A DNA stretch of 64,000 bases, from contig CM037880.1 in the NCBI GenBank assembly GCA_021292165.1, positions 145,370,099 through 145,434,098 of the forward strand, in the 5' to 3' direction. This document shows positions 31,068-41,847 of the stretch, piece after piece. Numbering within the stretch: the stretch's first letter is position 1; every line of letters starts with the position of its first letter. The stretch comes from Shinisaurus crocodilurus (lineage: Eukaryota; Chordata; Lepidosauria; Squamata; Shinisauridae). The position numbers and the translations under genes are program-made. The notes under the pieces are model-generated. The model did not search any database, was not told the origin of the DNA, and saw only the letters and a program-made list of their open reading frames with translations.

Positions 31068-31113
31068 GAAAACCACCTTAAAATAGCCACACGGCCGTTT
31101 TAAGGTGGTTTTC
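31068..31113. repeat. Perfect hairpin, 16-bp stem, 14-nt loop
   Basis: GAAAACCACCTTAAAA and TTTTAAGGTGGTTTTC flank TAGCCACACGGCCG. Confidence 0.95.
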
Positions 31114-31214
31114 TTTGCACATGAAAAGGGGATGCCTTTTGGGATTTACACCCCCTTTACGGTAAGATTCTCCGCTTTTCTTTTCTTTTTGCCCTGGTAG
31201 TCCACAGGCTCGTG

Positions 31215-31350
31215 CACATTTTGCTCTTTCCCCCGAGCCTCTGGGTGCTCAGGAAAGTGCAAAAGTGCATCCCTCCCTTTTCTTGGGAAAAGGAGCTTTG
31301 ACAGTTAACTGTCAAAACTCTGGGTCCCTTTAAAAAGGGGTCCTGACTGG
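31215..31350 (-). repeat. Interspersed repeat with TTTGACAGTTAACTGTCAAA palindrome
   Basis: GGGTGCTCAGGAAAGTGC, the 20-bp palindrome at 31297-31316 and CCCTTTAAAAAGGGGTCC match the copy at 19190-19345 in opposite orientation. Confidence 0.65.
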
Positions 31351-31360
31351 GCAATGGATG

Positions 31361-31392
<32 letters not shown>
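31361..31392 (+). repeat. (GTT)n microsatellite
   Basis: About ten GTT triplets. Confidence 0.97.
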
Positions 31393-31659
31393 TACTGGAA
31401 TATATATAGCTATATGTCCCAGTCAAAAACCACCACCCCAAAAAGTTTAAACTGCAGGGAAAAAAAACCTTGGGTGGCCAAAAAAACAGCTTGGGATCAC
31501 AGTGAGGAGGGCAGAAAGTGCCAGCTACCCCCAAGTGCTGCTTGGCCACTTGGGCAGCTGGCCCTGGCAGTGGCCAGGGTGAGCTCGGGAAGAGCAACAA
31601 AGGGTTTTTGCCACTCTTGCTGAGGGGCTCACTGGCCACTGGACTTTACCCACAGTGGG
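31393..31659. other. No gene seen
   Basis: GC-moderate unique DNA. The 160-codon minus-strand open frame covering 31157-31639 runs through the GTT microsatellite and the repeat above, so I treat it as non-coding. Confidence 0.5.
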
Positions 31660-31851
31660 ATTGGTCGTCCAGGTTTCAACATGACAACTCAGTGTGGGTA
31701 AAACAACCCCTACAACAGCCCATGGGTTCTCAGGGTGGCTTGTTTGAAAAAAACAACAACATGCCACCGTGGGTAAGCTGGGCTGGGTTTGGATGACACA
31801 ACAACCAACCATGGCTCGCTGCTAACAGTGGGTTGTCATGTTGTGTGAATG

Positions 31852-31853
<2 letters not shown>
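31660..31853. mobile_element. Foldback hAT-like MITE (AACAACCC family), diverged
   Basis: TTTCAACATGACAACTCAGT on the left mirrors AACAGTGGGTTGTCATGTTG on the right. ACAACAACATGCCACC and GGGTGGCTTGTTTG are further inverted words inside. Related in style to 41848-42169. Confidence 0.6.

Positions 31854-31854
<1 letters not shown>

Positions 31855-31884
<30 letters not shown>
31855..31884 (+). repeat. (TC)n microsatellite
   Basis: About 15 TC dinucleotides. Confidence 0.97.
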
Positions 31885-31887
<3 letters not shown>

Positions 31888-32059
31888 TCAGAACATCACT
31901 AAGCAACTGCTACAACACATGGCTTTGACAGTAACAAAACAAGACCTCAGGTCTACTTAGATACTTTGTAGCCTTACAGAGACCACACAAATAAACATTA
32001 CATAACAACAACGGTTATACACAGGGCATTTCTTCATACATGCCCAAACTGAGCATGAG

Positions 32060-32333
32060 CAGGAGAATGCGTTGTCTGAAAATGTTTGACAAGAAAAAAG
32101 TTCACAATTGCACAACTTCAAAAATGTGCCATTTCACACTTTAGTCTATGGGGTAAATTTGTGAAACTTTGGACATTTGCATGAATTTGAGGGGGGGGGA
32201 ATTGCGCGATTTTCCTGTTCATGCAAAACGAACAGCAATCACAAACACTCATGCAAATCGAGGAGAGCCCGGCATTGAGCTGATGTTCTGAGAATCTTGG
32301 TGAACTCAAGCATTACTTGTTTGCCCATCCCTA
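32060..32333. mobile_element. hAT-like element, right end
   Basis: The right end ACTTGTTTGCCCATCCCTAG carries the reverse complement of a 'CAGGGATGGGCAAACAAGT' terminus with one change. Subterminal AATGTTTGACAAG, CATTTGCATGAATTT and CATGCAAATCGAGG words repeat. The left terminus is not found, so the copy is incomplete or eroded. Confidence 0.45.
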
Positions 32334-34880
32334 GCTGCCCCACCATCCTTCTGGCAGCTCTTCATGTGCAAATGTCCAAGTGTAACAGTGCCACACAGCC
32401 CATTGCTGAACACACAGATCTGTAGCTTAGGGACAGGGTCTGCAAAATGAAAAAATAATTTCAATCATCAAATAAATGTCACATTGAATCTGAAGATGTG
32501 CTAAGCCTGCAAGGGATGTAATTAATAATTTAAATATTCCAGGCGAACTAGTAAAGGAAACAGCGTTGCATTTATGATGTCCTTATTCTGTTAAAGTAAA
32601 TTCACTGAAACAATGCTTCTGTGTTTTATGGGTCTGTGGAAATAATAAAGAAACATCATGACTAGGGGAGGGGAGCAGTGTGCACAGTTTCTAAAACCAC
32701 TCCTCATAGCACTTGATGCTATGCAATGACATCTTCCGTTAATGGCATTTTGCAGGCAGCTGCTGGGCTGCTCCTAAGGCCAAGTGTGCCTTTCTCTGCT
32801 AAATGCCCAAAGAACAAACTAAGACATAGAGTGCAGTTCTCCTATAATGTATTCAGAAGGGGAGGAGATATGGAGAACTGTCTAATGCACCAGGTGCGAT
32901 GTTCTCCCTGTTGTGTACTTGGGGGACAGAGATGCAGCCATTTATCATTTGTAGACATCATGACATTGGTTTATTATTCTACTCTCCATTGCATTCTGGG
33001 ATCCTAATTCTAGTCTTTCACCTGATCAACGGCATCTTCCGCACAAGTCTCTGTCTCTCTTGATGATAAGGCAGGTGCAAAGGAGGCTATTTTTGCATAC
33101 TCTGCTGAGCTGACATAATATCTTTGTCACAGGAGACTAGGTAGCTTCCATTATGGGGCCACACTGCAAAGTAAGGTTGAAAAAGGAATGCCTTCATCAG
33201 GCATGTGGTATGCTTAAATTGAAACCTCCTGACAGTGCCTTTACTAGAAGTAGCAGTGTGTGAATTACTGGAGATAATTAGAAGACTGGATTCAATGTGT
33301 TGAGAGGGGGAACAGCTCTGAATCCTACAAGTTACCTAGATATCAACTGCTAGGCAGCCACACGGGGCAAAGGCAAGGGGGGTGGGGGAGACCGAAGAAT
33401 GTCAGCACATTTCTTGAAGAAAATAAAAGCAATGTAAGTAGTTGCAGAGGCTGTAAAAGTTGATCAAGGAATTGAAAATTATCCATAATTTTGGATGTAT
33501 GGCATAAGCAACCTCTTAGAGCAGTTGACAATAATAATTTTGAGAAATGTTTTCCGAGAAAAGTTGCAGAGGCAAACAGAAAGCAGATATTATTTTGTAG
33601 ATAAATAGTGAAAGGCAAGAAATTGTATTGGGAATCATTCTGTCTTGATTTGCACAGGTGCAAATGGCTATACGTGGGATGCAAGGCAATTAAATCCAGT
33701 CCACATTGCTCAGTTTCCCACCTGTCACTGGGTTTTAGTAATGTAAACAGAAAACATAAAAAACAACAACACCAAAACCCATATTCAGCAATTGGTAAAT
33801 TCTTGTTTAGGCTCTATCTGTATTATAAGGGTAAAAATATGTGTATGGCATTATAATCCAGTGGATCTTAATGGCACACAGCAGCCAGCACAAAACTGCA
33901 CCATGTCTCTACTCGTGCCAATGGTGGTAAAGCATATCTAGAGTATCTAGGTAGTGCAGAGATCCTATGATAGGCTGCCCTTCCATGCCAGCAAAACCAC
34001 TTTCAACAACAGCTGATTTCAAATGTCAAATCTGGAAATATTGTATCTGCAGCTCCTACATGTACAGCCCAATATGTGAATTCCCTCCAAACAATGCTAC
34101 ATCATGCATTGTGTACACCACTTTGAAATCTTTAGATGTAAACGGTTTATAAATATTCATCAATCAATACATCATGACATCACTGCATGCAACCATTTAG
34201 TTCTTATTTATACCATAAATGCCTTGGATTTTCACAATCCTTCCACCCCCTGGGAGGGCAGACATCCACACACATATGCTCATGTGTCATGTACTATTGT
34301 ATATGATGTGGTAGAAGAATGTGTGTGAGTCCACTGTCCTACTGTACTGCATGCCCACGCTTCCACCATACACACCAGTGCTTTGAGAACTGGCCTCTGG
34401 TTCTCATGGCTCCCACTCATGTGCTTCAGCAGAAATAATTCTAATGACAGAAAATAAAAATGTGTACACTTGATACTAATATTTTACTTCTCTTAGTAGC
34501 ATTTATGAGTAGAACCTATTACTGTTTTACTATTTTGAAATAGAGTTATTTCATTAAAAAAAAAACGCCCAACAACCCACCTTTCATTTCTAGAACTCCC
34601 CCCCTTGCTTTTTCTTTCTCACCTCATACTGTGTACATCAAAGAAGGCCAACATTATTTCAGTATTGACTTTTATTTTGATGAATGCGCTTCTATTTCAT
34701 TTATTCTTTATTTGTACAGAAACTACACAGTATTTTTATATTGTTCCCCACTTCCTTTTTGATTAAACGGTTTTATTTGATTTCCCAGAAATAAAGCAGT
34801 GAAGCCAAGGAACGCAGATGCAGTAGGCTGCCCTGACTTTCAGATGCATTTTTCCTAGAAAATGTTTGAAGGTGTGCACA
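32334..34880. other. Unique stretch, no gene
   Basis: About 2.5 kb. Near 34100-34170 CACTTTGAAATCTTTAGATG and GTTTATAAATATTCATCAAT look like a LINE 3' tail. Otherwise I see no repeats, and open frames up to 113 codons (33343-33684, minus) without domains. Confidence 0.4.
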
Positions 34881-34884
34881 TGAG

Positions 34885-35010
34885 GCAGCAGCCATGCATG
34901 CCGAAGCTGAGCAGGCCAGAGTGGTCAGTGGATGGGTACCCAGGTACACCATCCTGGATTCCATGATAATGGAAGAAAGGTGGGATATTTAAATGTAACA
35001 ATTAAATATG
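34885..35010 (+). mobile_element. 5S-rRNA-derived SINE, degraded
   Basis: GCCGAAGCTGAGCAGGCC, GGTCAGTGGATGGGTACCC and GGAAGAAAGGTGGGATATTT keep the 5S-like promoter core and the SINE 3' end in the same order as at 27165-27310, with more divergence. Confidence 0.7.
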
Positions 35011-35167
35011 TATATATAGAGAGAAAATATGTCATTCTTGTGGGCATTCCATCAGGTGGCTGTTCATTTACATATATGTCAGCGCTAAAGGCACATGTTC
35101 ATTAATAATCATGGTAAGCTGCCATGAATTTTAACAGGTATGCCTGAAAGTATCCTAAGAAATTAAG

Positions 35168-35588
35168 TGTGTGATCCTATGGGGCTGCCTGTAACCCTCA
35201 GAACTCGGAGGATTACGGACATCCTATGGAGGGCAGGAGAAGCGCAGAGGTGAAGGTCGCCTCTGCACTCCTCTCATTCTGCAAAGCATTTAGACGGCTT
35301 CGAAAGGGGAGGAAAGGAGCTGAGGCACCACCAGGATATGTCATATCTTGGTAGCACCACTCTTTCCCCCTCCTTGCCCCCTAAAGCCCTTCTCCGAGGT
35401 CGCTCCTTCAATCTTGCAGAAGCAGCCGGCGTGGTTCTTTCTGTGCCAGCTGAGAGTGTGGGGTGGAGGGGGATCTGAGCATGGATCCCTGACACGAGGT
35501 TGGAGCAGTTTTCTGACCTCGTAGCTGGAAATCTGCAAAATCCTATGGCCATCTAGCCGCTGTCTAGCGCACCGTAGGATTGTACTGC
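35168..35588 (+). mobile_element. Family D repeat, copy 2 (uninterrupted)
   Basis: It runs from GTGTGATCCTATGGGGCTGC through CAGAACTCGGAGGATTACGG, AGGATATGTCATATCTTGG and GATCTGAGCATGGATCCC to CACCGTAGGATTGTACTG. Ends are inverted in the GATCCTA/TAGGATTG words. It is the same length class as copy 3 (about 390-420 bp) and has no coding capacity. Confidence 0.8.
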
Positions 35589-35819
35589 CTGTGAAGCAAC
35601 GCTGGTGCTCCAGTCCTATGGATTAGCTTAAACTACATCAGTGCAATGAGTGATTTGCACCACTACAGTGAAATAGAGTTACAGGCTTGGGGAGTAGGAC
35701 ATAGCCAGATGGCACTGCCTAGCTGGCTAGGACATCTCTGATTATTACTTTCCTCACTTTGAAAAAACTACTGCCACAAAGGCCTATGCCTGTAGTATGC
35801 TGCATGCGGCTATAATGCA

Positions 35820-35920
35820 GAGCAACCTTCCCCAATCTGGTGCCCTCCATATGTGTTGGACTACATCCCCTGAATCATCCCCTGACTAGCATGGCACCAA
35901 GTTGGGGAAGGCTGATGCAG
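35820..35920. mobile_element. Palindromic hAT-like MITE
   Basis: CAACCTTCCCCAATCTGGTG pairs with CACCAAGTTGGGGAAGGCTG. The centre contains GACTACATCCCC. Short copy of the family at 13138-13282. Confidence 0.75.
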
Positions 35921-36404
35921 AGGATCAATTCATAAAAAAGGCCAAGCCTGATCATTAGCTCAAGAGGGCTGCTTAACCCTTCCTTTGTTCATTTGTTTGT
36001 CCCTGCAGATATCCTCTCTCTCTCTCTCTCTGTTTGTTTTTGAAATACTTTCCACCAACTGCTGGGCTCTAAGACTGGAAGAAGCCAAGCTGAAGGGCGG
36101 GGGGATGCCTTGGGAGGAACCTTTGTATGGGAGAACCGGTGGGTGCATCCCTCCCACCTGCTGGTTCTCCCCTGCAGATGCACCCCCAACCTTACACTAG
36201 CTTTAGCTGGCAGACTATTTAGTTGCCCTTCCGCGCAGAGAGTTAGAGGTATACTAGGGGGATTAGGATTTGAATCCAAAATCAGCCATGGAGCTCATGC
36301 TGGTCTAGTGAACTGTCTTTCGGTCTAACTTATCAACCAAAGGATATGCTTCACGTAGATCTCTGAAGGGAGTGAGGAACACTCAGTAATGACATTTATA
36401 GCAG
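35921..36404. other. No gene seen
   Basis: Mixed sequence with a TC-rich patch at 36013-36032. A 96-codon minus-strand frame (35989-36279) has no recognised domain and may be part of an older GC-rich repeat. Confidence 0.4.
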
Positions 36405-36488
36405 AATCCTATGCATATCTATTCAGCCATAGGTCCCACTGAGTTCAATAGGACTTATTCCCAGGTAAACAGGCATAGGATTGCAGCC
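36405..36488. mobile_element. Short palindromic repeat (CCTATGC...GCATAGG)
   Basis: AATCCTATGCATATCTATTC and GGTAAACAGGCATAGGATTG are inverted ends around CCCACTGAGTTCAATAGGAC. Same family as 22049-22130, 45049-45130 and 55730-55785. Confidence 0.8.
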
Positions 36489-36494
36489 TTAGTT

Positions 36495-36786
36495 GCAACA
36501 CTCTGGAACTCCCTTCCAGAGAGGTTTTCGAAGGCAGGCAAAAACTGTCTTGTTCCAGCAGGCCTTCGGGGAATAAAATTGGACCTATGAGAAAGCAATG
36601 GATTTGCACTGCTCTTATAGTTAGTGTTGTTTTGGCTGTGATCTTTTATATAATTTTAATACTGTTTCTGATTTAATTATATTTTTAACTTTTGTTTTTT
36701 TCTATTTATATGTTTTAACTGTACAAATTTTAATGTTATGAAGCCGCCTTGAGACCCAGTATTCGGAAAAAGGCGGTTATAAATAA

Positions 36787-36800
<14 letters not shown>
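36495..36800 (+). mobile_element. L2-like LINE 3' end with ORF2 C-terminal remnant
   Basis: CTCTGGAACTCCCTTCCAGA reads as the conserved LWNSLP motif near the C-terminus of L2-clade ORF2. It is followed by a T-rich 3' untranslated region, then GCCGCCTTGAGACCC and AAAGGCGGTTATAAATAAAT, and an ATA microsatellite (36789-36823). 5'-truncated and non-functional. Confidence 0.75.
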
Positions 36801-36824
<24 letters not shown>

Positions 36825-36864
36825 GAAGAAGTTGCAGATTAACAATTAGACATTATATTGGTTA

Positions 36865-36985
36865 TATTGATTCTACAGGGAGGCTTTGACTTGGATTCCT
36901 GCATTGAGCGGGGGGTTGGACTTGATGGCCTTATAGGCCCCTTCCAACTCTACTATTCTACAATTCTATGATTCTAAAATCAAAT
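36865..36985 (+). mobile_element. CR1 LINE 3' end
   Basis: GGGGGGTTGGACTTGATGGC, CCCCTTCCAACTCTAC and the terminal ATTCTACAATTCTATGATTC repeats are diagnostic of amniote CR1 3' ends, which finish in an 8-bp ATTCTATG-type repeat rather than poly-A. Confidence 0.9.
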
Positions 36986-37123
36986 CGTTAGTTAACTAAC
37001 CCTATGTTTCACCCTATGTTTCTGTGTCGACACTGTATCAAGCAATATCATTCTATATTAACCGATACCATGTTAACACATGCCAAATTGATCCATGGGT
37101 AACAAGCAAAGCACATTTCCTAA

Positions 37124-37231
37124 TGCTGCTGCTGCTGCTGCTGCTGCTGCCGCCGCCGCCGCCGCCGCCGCCACCACCACCATCACTACTACTACTACTA
37201 CTACTACTACTAATAATAATAATAATAATAT
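37124..37231 (+). repeat. Compound triplet microsatellite
   Basis: Successive blocks of TGC (nine units), then CGC (about seven), ACC (three to four), ACT (about nine) and AAT (about seven). Each block differs from its neighbour by about one base per unit, so the array looks like stepwise mutation and re-expansion. Confidence 0.97.
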
Positions 37232-38154
37232 CCTGCTAAACTACTAAGCTTTGGATTTTGTTTCTTAAAGTATAGTCTGGCAGTATTATTTGCCCCCAAA
37301 GTTTCCCGCTATTCCTGACCCATCTCTCTCTTTCTCTTGCTCTCTCTCTTCCCCACTGTGCAGTGAGCAGTGTTTATGGGGTCAGTGTTTGTAAAAGGAA
37401 GCCTGAACAGCAATGTCAAAAGGGTAATTGGCAGAAAAGAGATTCTTGCCTCTGAGTAAGAGGAATTAAGCTTTCCTTTAGCACCTTGGGACCATCTAGG
37501 GCTCATTGTTGCTAGACCTACAAGCCCTAATTATGAAGATCACACCGAGGGTCATGTTATGTAGTGAGACAAGAGTTCTTTCGAGTGAGAACAAGGTCAC
37601 AGTTCCTTGTGTGCTACTGATTGATCTTTAGAGTTCACATCTGGGGAGAGAGATGGCCTGGTATGAAAATGCATTACAATTCATAGGACTACTTAATTTA
37701 TATTCAGCTTTCACTGAGGAGCTCCCATTTTGGTCAGATATTGACAGCAACCGCCAGAAAGCATGCAGGAGAACTTTAAACAGAACTCAAGTGTCTTCTT
37801 CCAGAACATGGCAGAACTTTTTATTTTCTCTTTGGTAAAACTTTAATCTACTCTGTGTGAGGGGTGAAAGTTGCACTTCTTACGACTTCAGTAAAATGAT
37901 TACTTTGGCCTTTATTCAGGCACATTCACACTGGTAAAGCCAAGAATGACTGGATTCAGTTCTCACCAATGCTAACTTTATCGCTATCAGAGCAAAGATG
38001 AAACAAAATGCTAATAATTCACACGGTCTGAAGAAAGTCTGTATTATGCATTAAAATATTCCCAACTAATTTACTTAGATACACACTGGGATCACTAGAC
38101 CAGTCAAATTTTATTCCGAGTATACAGCATGTACAACTTACTAGACCACATTAG
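37232..38154. other. No gene seen
   Basis: Unique sequence with a TC-rich patch at 37321-37350. No repeat termini or domains. Confidence 0.4.
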
Positions 38155-38290
38155 GGTGACCATGTGTCTTACTTTACACAGCACTATTTACACAAGAGTC
38201 CTCTATTTGAAAGGCTCTCAGAAGACAGTCCTCTATTTGATGGTGTCCTCTATTTGAAGGCTGTCCAGTCAAAGTCCAGTATAAAAAACC
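38155..38290 (+). repeat. Minisatellite-like GTCCTCTATTTGA repeats
   Basis: GTCCTCTATTTGA occurs at 38198, 38228 and 38245. The block begins AGGGTGACCATGTGTC, a word often found at squamate DNA-transposon ends, so it may be a transposon terminus with subterminal repeats. Confidence 0.7.
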
Positions 38291-39240
38291 ATAAGAAGGG
38301 GGGACAGCTGAGCAATGCCACTTCCAGATTTTTGAGGGCTCTTGGGCAAGATCCCCTGAATGGGTCCCCTTACTCAGTGAGTCTACCTTTTCACTGCCAT
38401 TGTCCGCAGCTGCTATTGCTACTTATCCTCATTTCTCCTCATTGACAGTGAGCAAGCAGGCAATGGCTCCTACTGCTCTTCCTTCTCACCATCACCATTG
38501 TCTGGACCAGAGCGAGAGGCAGGTGAACAAGCAGGTTGCAATAAGAGGAGGAGTAACCAGTGGGCCCCTGCTAGGGTGTGTCCCTTGGCAGGTGCCCGAC
38601 CATGCCTACCCTTGATGCCAGCCCTGAGGGAGAGCAGAGGTCTTTAATTTTCCCATCAACAGCACCTGGACAACGGTCTGAGCAGGCACAAAGGCCACCT
38701 GGTCACTGTCTTCCCCAGTATGGTGAGATGTGTTGCATTTCTCTTTAAATGATAGTAATTATTTATAAATGTGCATCTATGTGTATAAATTAATATCTGT
38801 AAATTTTATGCATATCTGTGTGCTTTTGTCTTCTTTTGGGGAGATGCGTTTCCACTTTTTTGAAGATGCATAAAAGTGCCACCCTAAGCCACATCCTTTA
38901 GGCAAAATTCTGCCTTTTGCCGGTGTGAAAACGTAAGAAGCAGGTTTTCTGAAAGCCTGCAGTGCAGCTATGCAGACCAACACAGGAGGCAGAGCCCTCC
39001 ATGGTTCTTCATAAAGTTCTTTTTACTTCTTTGCATACTATGTCAGGACAAGCTCCCTGAATGGGACCCATGGTCACAGCTGGCCTAACAAGTTTAGGAG
39101 TCAAAGCGCTTGGGCATGCCCAGCGGTACCTTTGATCCTCCACTCCCTTAATTATATTACCTCCACAATGTATATCACAAACAGCTTTGAAATTCCCCTC
39201 AGTTTCCAAAAAAAAGGTTTATCATGCAGCATAGTGGGCT
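38291..39240. other. No gene seen
   Basis: Unique DNA of moderate GC. The first 100 bases (CAATGCCACTTCCAGATTTT, GGGCAAGATCCCC) may be old transposon sequence. Confidence 0.4.
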
Positions 39241-39248
39241 GCTGTTTG

Positions 39249-39920
39249 CAGGGATGTTGAAGCGTCCTTGGTCTCGAGTCGAGTCACGAGTCTTTGGACC
39301 CGAGTCTCGAGTCCGAGTAGTCCTTGGTCCAAAATGGTGACTCATGAGTCACTCATCATGAGTCACTCCCAAAGCTGACTCCACGAGTCCCTATTAAAAT
39401 CAATGGGGTTTTTTCCCAACAAAATAAGACTATTCCAGATGTGTGGCTTAAATAAATTCTAGGCACAAGTGTGCCTTTTTATTTCAAAACTCTGCAACTG
39501 ATTTTGGCAAGAACAGACCAGGCAGACAAACCCAAAATAACCAGACAGGCAGAGGAGGAAGGGAACCCCAAAGCAGGCAGGCAGAGGCCTTTGTCTTGGA
39601 CAATTCAAACTGTGAAACTGGTTAAGAAGAGACCAGGCAGGCAGAGGAGGCTGGGAACCCTAAACAGGTAGGCAGAGGCAGCCAAACCCAAAATGTCTGA
39701 AAGGTTACATTTTAGGAAAATGATTTTAAAAAATAAACTTGCTGTACTTCCTAAAAACCTATCCATGTTGCATTTGAGGAACATGATTTTGGAACACGAG
39801 TCCTTGGTCTCGAGTCCTGAGTCGAGTCTCAAGTCCCATTAAAAATATTGGGACTCGAGTCTGATGGGGGACTCAGTCTGACTCACGAGTCGAGTCCTGT
39901 AGTCCGAGTCCCCATCCCTG
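39249..39920. mobile_element. 672-bp hAT element with dense GAGTC subterminal repeats
   Basis: It starts CAGGGATG and ends CATCCCTG. The 8-mer GCTGTTTG is exactly duplicated at 39241-39248 and 39921-39928. Near each end, GAGTC or its complement GACTC occurs about ten times, often as CGAGTC or as overlapping GACTCGAGTC. hAT transposases bind short subterminal repeats, so these are likely binding sites. The interior is A-rich with CAGGCAGGCAGAGG-type repeats and encodes no transposase. Confidence 0.95.
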
Positions 39921-40189
39921 GCTGTTTGAGAAATATATACCAAAAGCTCCCTTAGGAAGATGAACCTAGTTGCACACTTGGTTGGTTTCACACCCAGGGT
40001 TGTGTGTCTCTTACTGAGCCTGCTGAATGTCCAGCAAGACCTTTCACTGTCCCAAGTGGTTCCATTTTAATTTTTGATTTATGTAAAAATATTGCCTGTT
40101 CACATTTCCTAGTAAGCTCAAGCTTTCAGTACTTGGAGATGCAGAAAAATCCCACACAAAGTGGATCTAAGGGCTATGCTACTCATCAC

Positions 40190-40430
40190 ATTAAGCATGC
40201 TTTTTAAAAGCTCACTGTCACTTTTATTTTGGAGGCAAAACATCCCCACGGAGTCCCAATCCAGATTAGGAATGCTGCATACAACCGCCGGTTTCCCAGT
40301 GAAAATCTCCCCACCTCCCCCCGCGACTGCTTTTTGCCCCTGAAAGAGCTATTACCAGCCCAGATAAGAGCTCCCTGTGGCTGCTTTTCCTTCACAATAA
40401 AAGTGGCAGCATTAAACATGTTTTAAAAAT
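40190..40430. mobile_element. Palindromic MITE with diverged arms
   Basis: GTCACTTTTATTTTGGAGGC and CCCCACGGAG on the left mirror CTCCCTGTGG and CCTTCACAATAAAAGTGGC on the right. The outermost GCATGCTTTTTAAAA and CATGTTTTAAAAATG are loosely inverted. No clean target duplication. Confidence 0.55.
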
Positions 40431-41329
40431 GAAAAAAGGACAAGGACAAGTGGAACTTGCAACAAAATGTTTCAGTGTGGATTGCTCCTGCTCCATTTTC
40501 CGGTCACCCAGCCACACCTTATTTCAGGATACTCCATTCTATTCCCCCTCCCGCTTGGATGTCCATCCTCCCATGCCCCCTAAAACAGACAGGCCACTAA
40601 GCATGCTCAGTCCTCATTGGGTTGGGTTTGTTTGGGTGTTTTGCCCCCTTGATTTTTGTTTTTGTTTTTTAAACTAAAGATCTTTTTCTCTATATATCTG
40701 CAAACACTTCCCCTCGCCCCACCACCCTAAGCATGCTAAAATCTCCTTGTCGTTCCTCTCTAGCCCCATTTCAGCCACATCATGGCCTTCATAACTCAGC
40801 ACCTGAGTTTGCTATTAATAGATAGGATGACCATGCTTATCGTCACATGCAATTGGGCTCTAAACTGAGATTGCTATGTATGAGCCTTGATGGCTTGTTA
40901 AAAGAATCATAACACAAGTTAGTCCTATTCACGGTACTTGTGAGAATATGGTAGTGAAAGGGTCAGCATGACCATGCATTTAGCCCCACCTCCAAAGCTG
41001 CATGGCTCCTTCTGCCCCTGAGGACCTTGTCACCACGTTCAGCATAACATCTGCAGCAGGGAGCCTCCACAAGAATGGGACCTCCCCCCTTCAGAAGATA
41101 TGGATAACATAGCAACATGGATCATGAGGGGGGGGTGGCACAACCTTGGGGACAGGGCTAAATGCATGGCCCCACTGCCTCTTTCACCATGGATACCCTA
41201 CACATGCGCGTAATGTGTGAATAGGCTATTGCTGACTCAGCATGGTTACAAGTTACAACCTCTATTCACACAAGCAAGAAATTGCTGGGTGTTTCAGATA
41301 CATACCATGGAGACTAGAAAAGAAAGATC
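40431..41329. other. No gene seen
   Basis: Unique sequence with a short TTTTTGTTTTTGTTTTTT patch at 40655-40671. No gene or repeat family recognised. Confidence 0.4.
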
Positions 41330-41672
41330 ACATGAAAATTCGTATCAATTTTTGTACACATTTCTCCTAATACATACAATTTTGTATGCAATCTTGCCTA
41401 GTATGCACATTTTTGCAAGCCATTGTCCTGTTACACTGTCTTTAAATGTTATTTTCATGAATATATGCATTTTTGTGCACACCTTTCCATGATATATGTA
41501 TTGTGTGCATGCATTTTTTGATTGGAGAAGTCCATTACGAAATTCAGAGAAGTGCAAATTTTGAAGCATAAGTGAGTTTTGGTTCATGTATTGGTTCCAA
41601 AGGGTGAGATTAGTTTTAAGTTTGTATTAAAATGTGAACCAAACAAATTTCTTCCCCATCCCTGATTGGAGG
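41330..41672. mobile_element. hAT-like element end with degenerate TATGCATTTTTG repeats
   Basis: Degenerate units such as CAATTTTTGTACACATTTCT, ACATACAATTTTGTATGCAA, TATGCACATTTTTGCAAG and ATATGCATTTTTGTGCACAC recur about every 30 bases. The right end TTTCTTCCCCATCCCTG matches a 'CAGGGATGGGGAAGAAA' hAT terminus. The left terminus was not found. Confidence 0.55.
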
Positions 41673-41847
41673 TATTCAGATTAGAACAAAGAAGAATAGA
41701 GCTTTTAAAGGCATCTTTATTAAGTTGAATATTTATTAAAAGGAATCAAATGTGGCTCAAGTAGACCTTGTAAAATGGCAGATAACACAGAATCTGTAAG
41801 GTGGCCTGTAGACATGGTGCCAGCATTGCTACTCTTTTGACACAATG

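Noticed and set aside
31157..31639. 160-codon minus-strand open frame
   Set aside because: It reads through a GTT microsatellite (poly-threonine) and a dispersed repeat, so it is not a gene.
37124..37231. Coding poly-leucine/poly-proline tract
   Set aside because: The open frame exists only because the triplet array lacks stops. The flanks show no coding signal.
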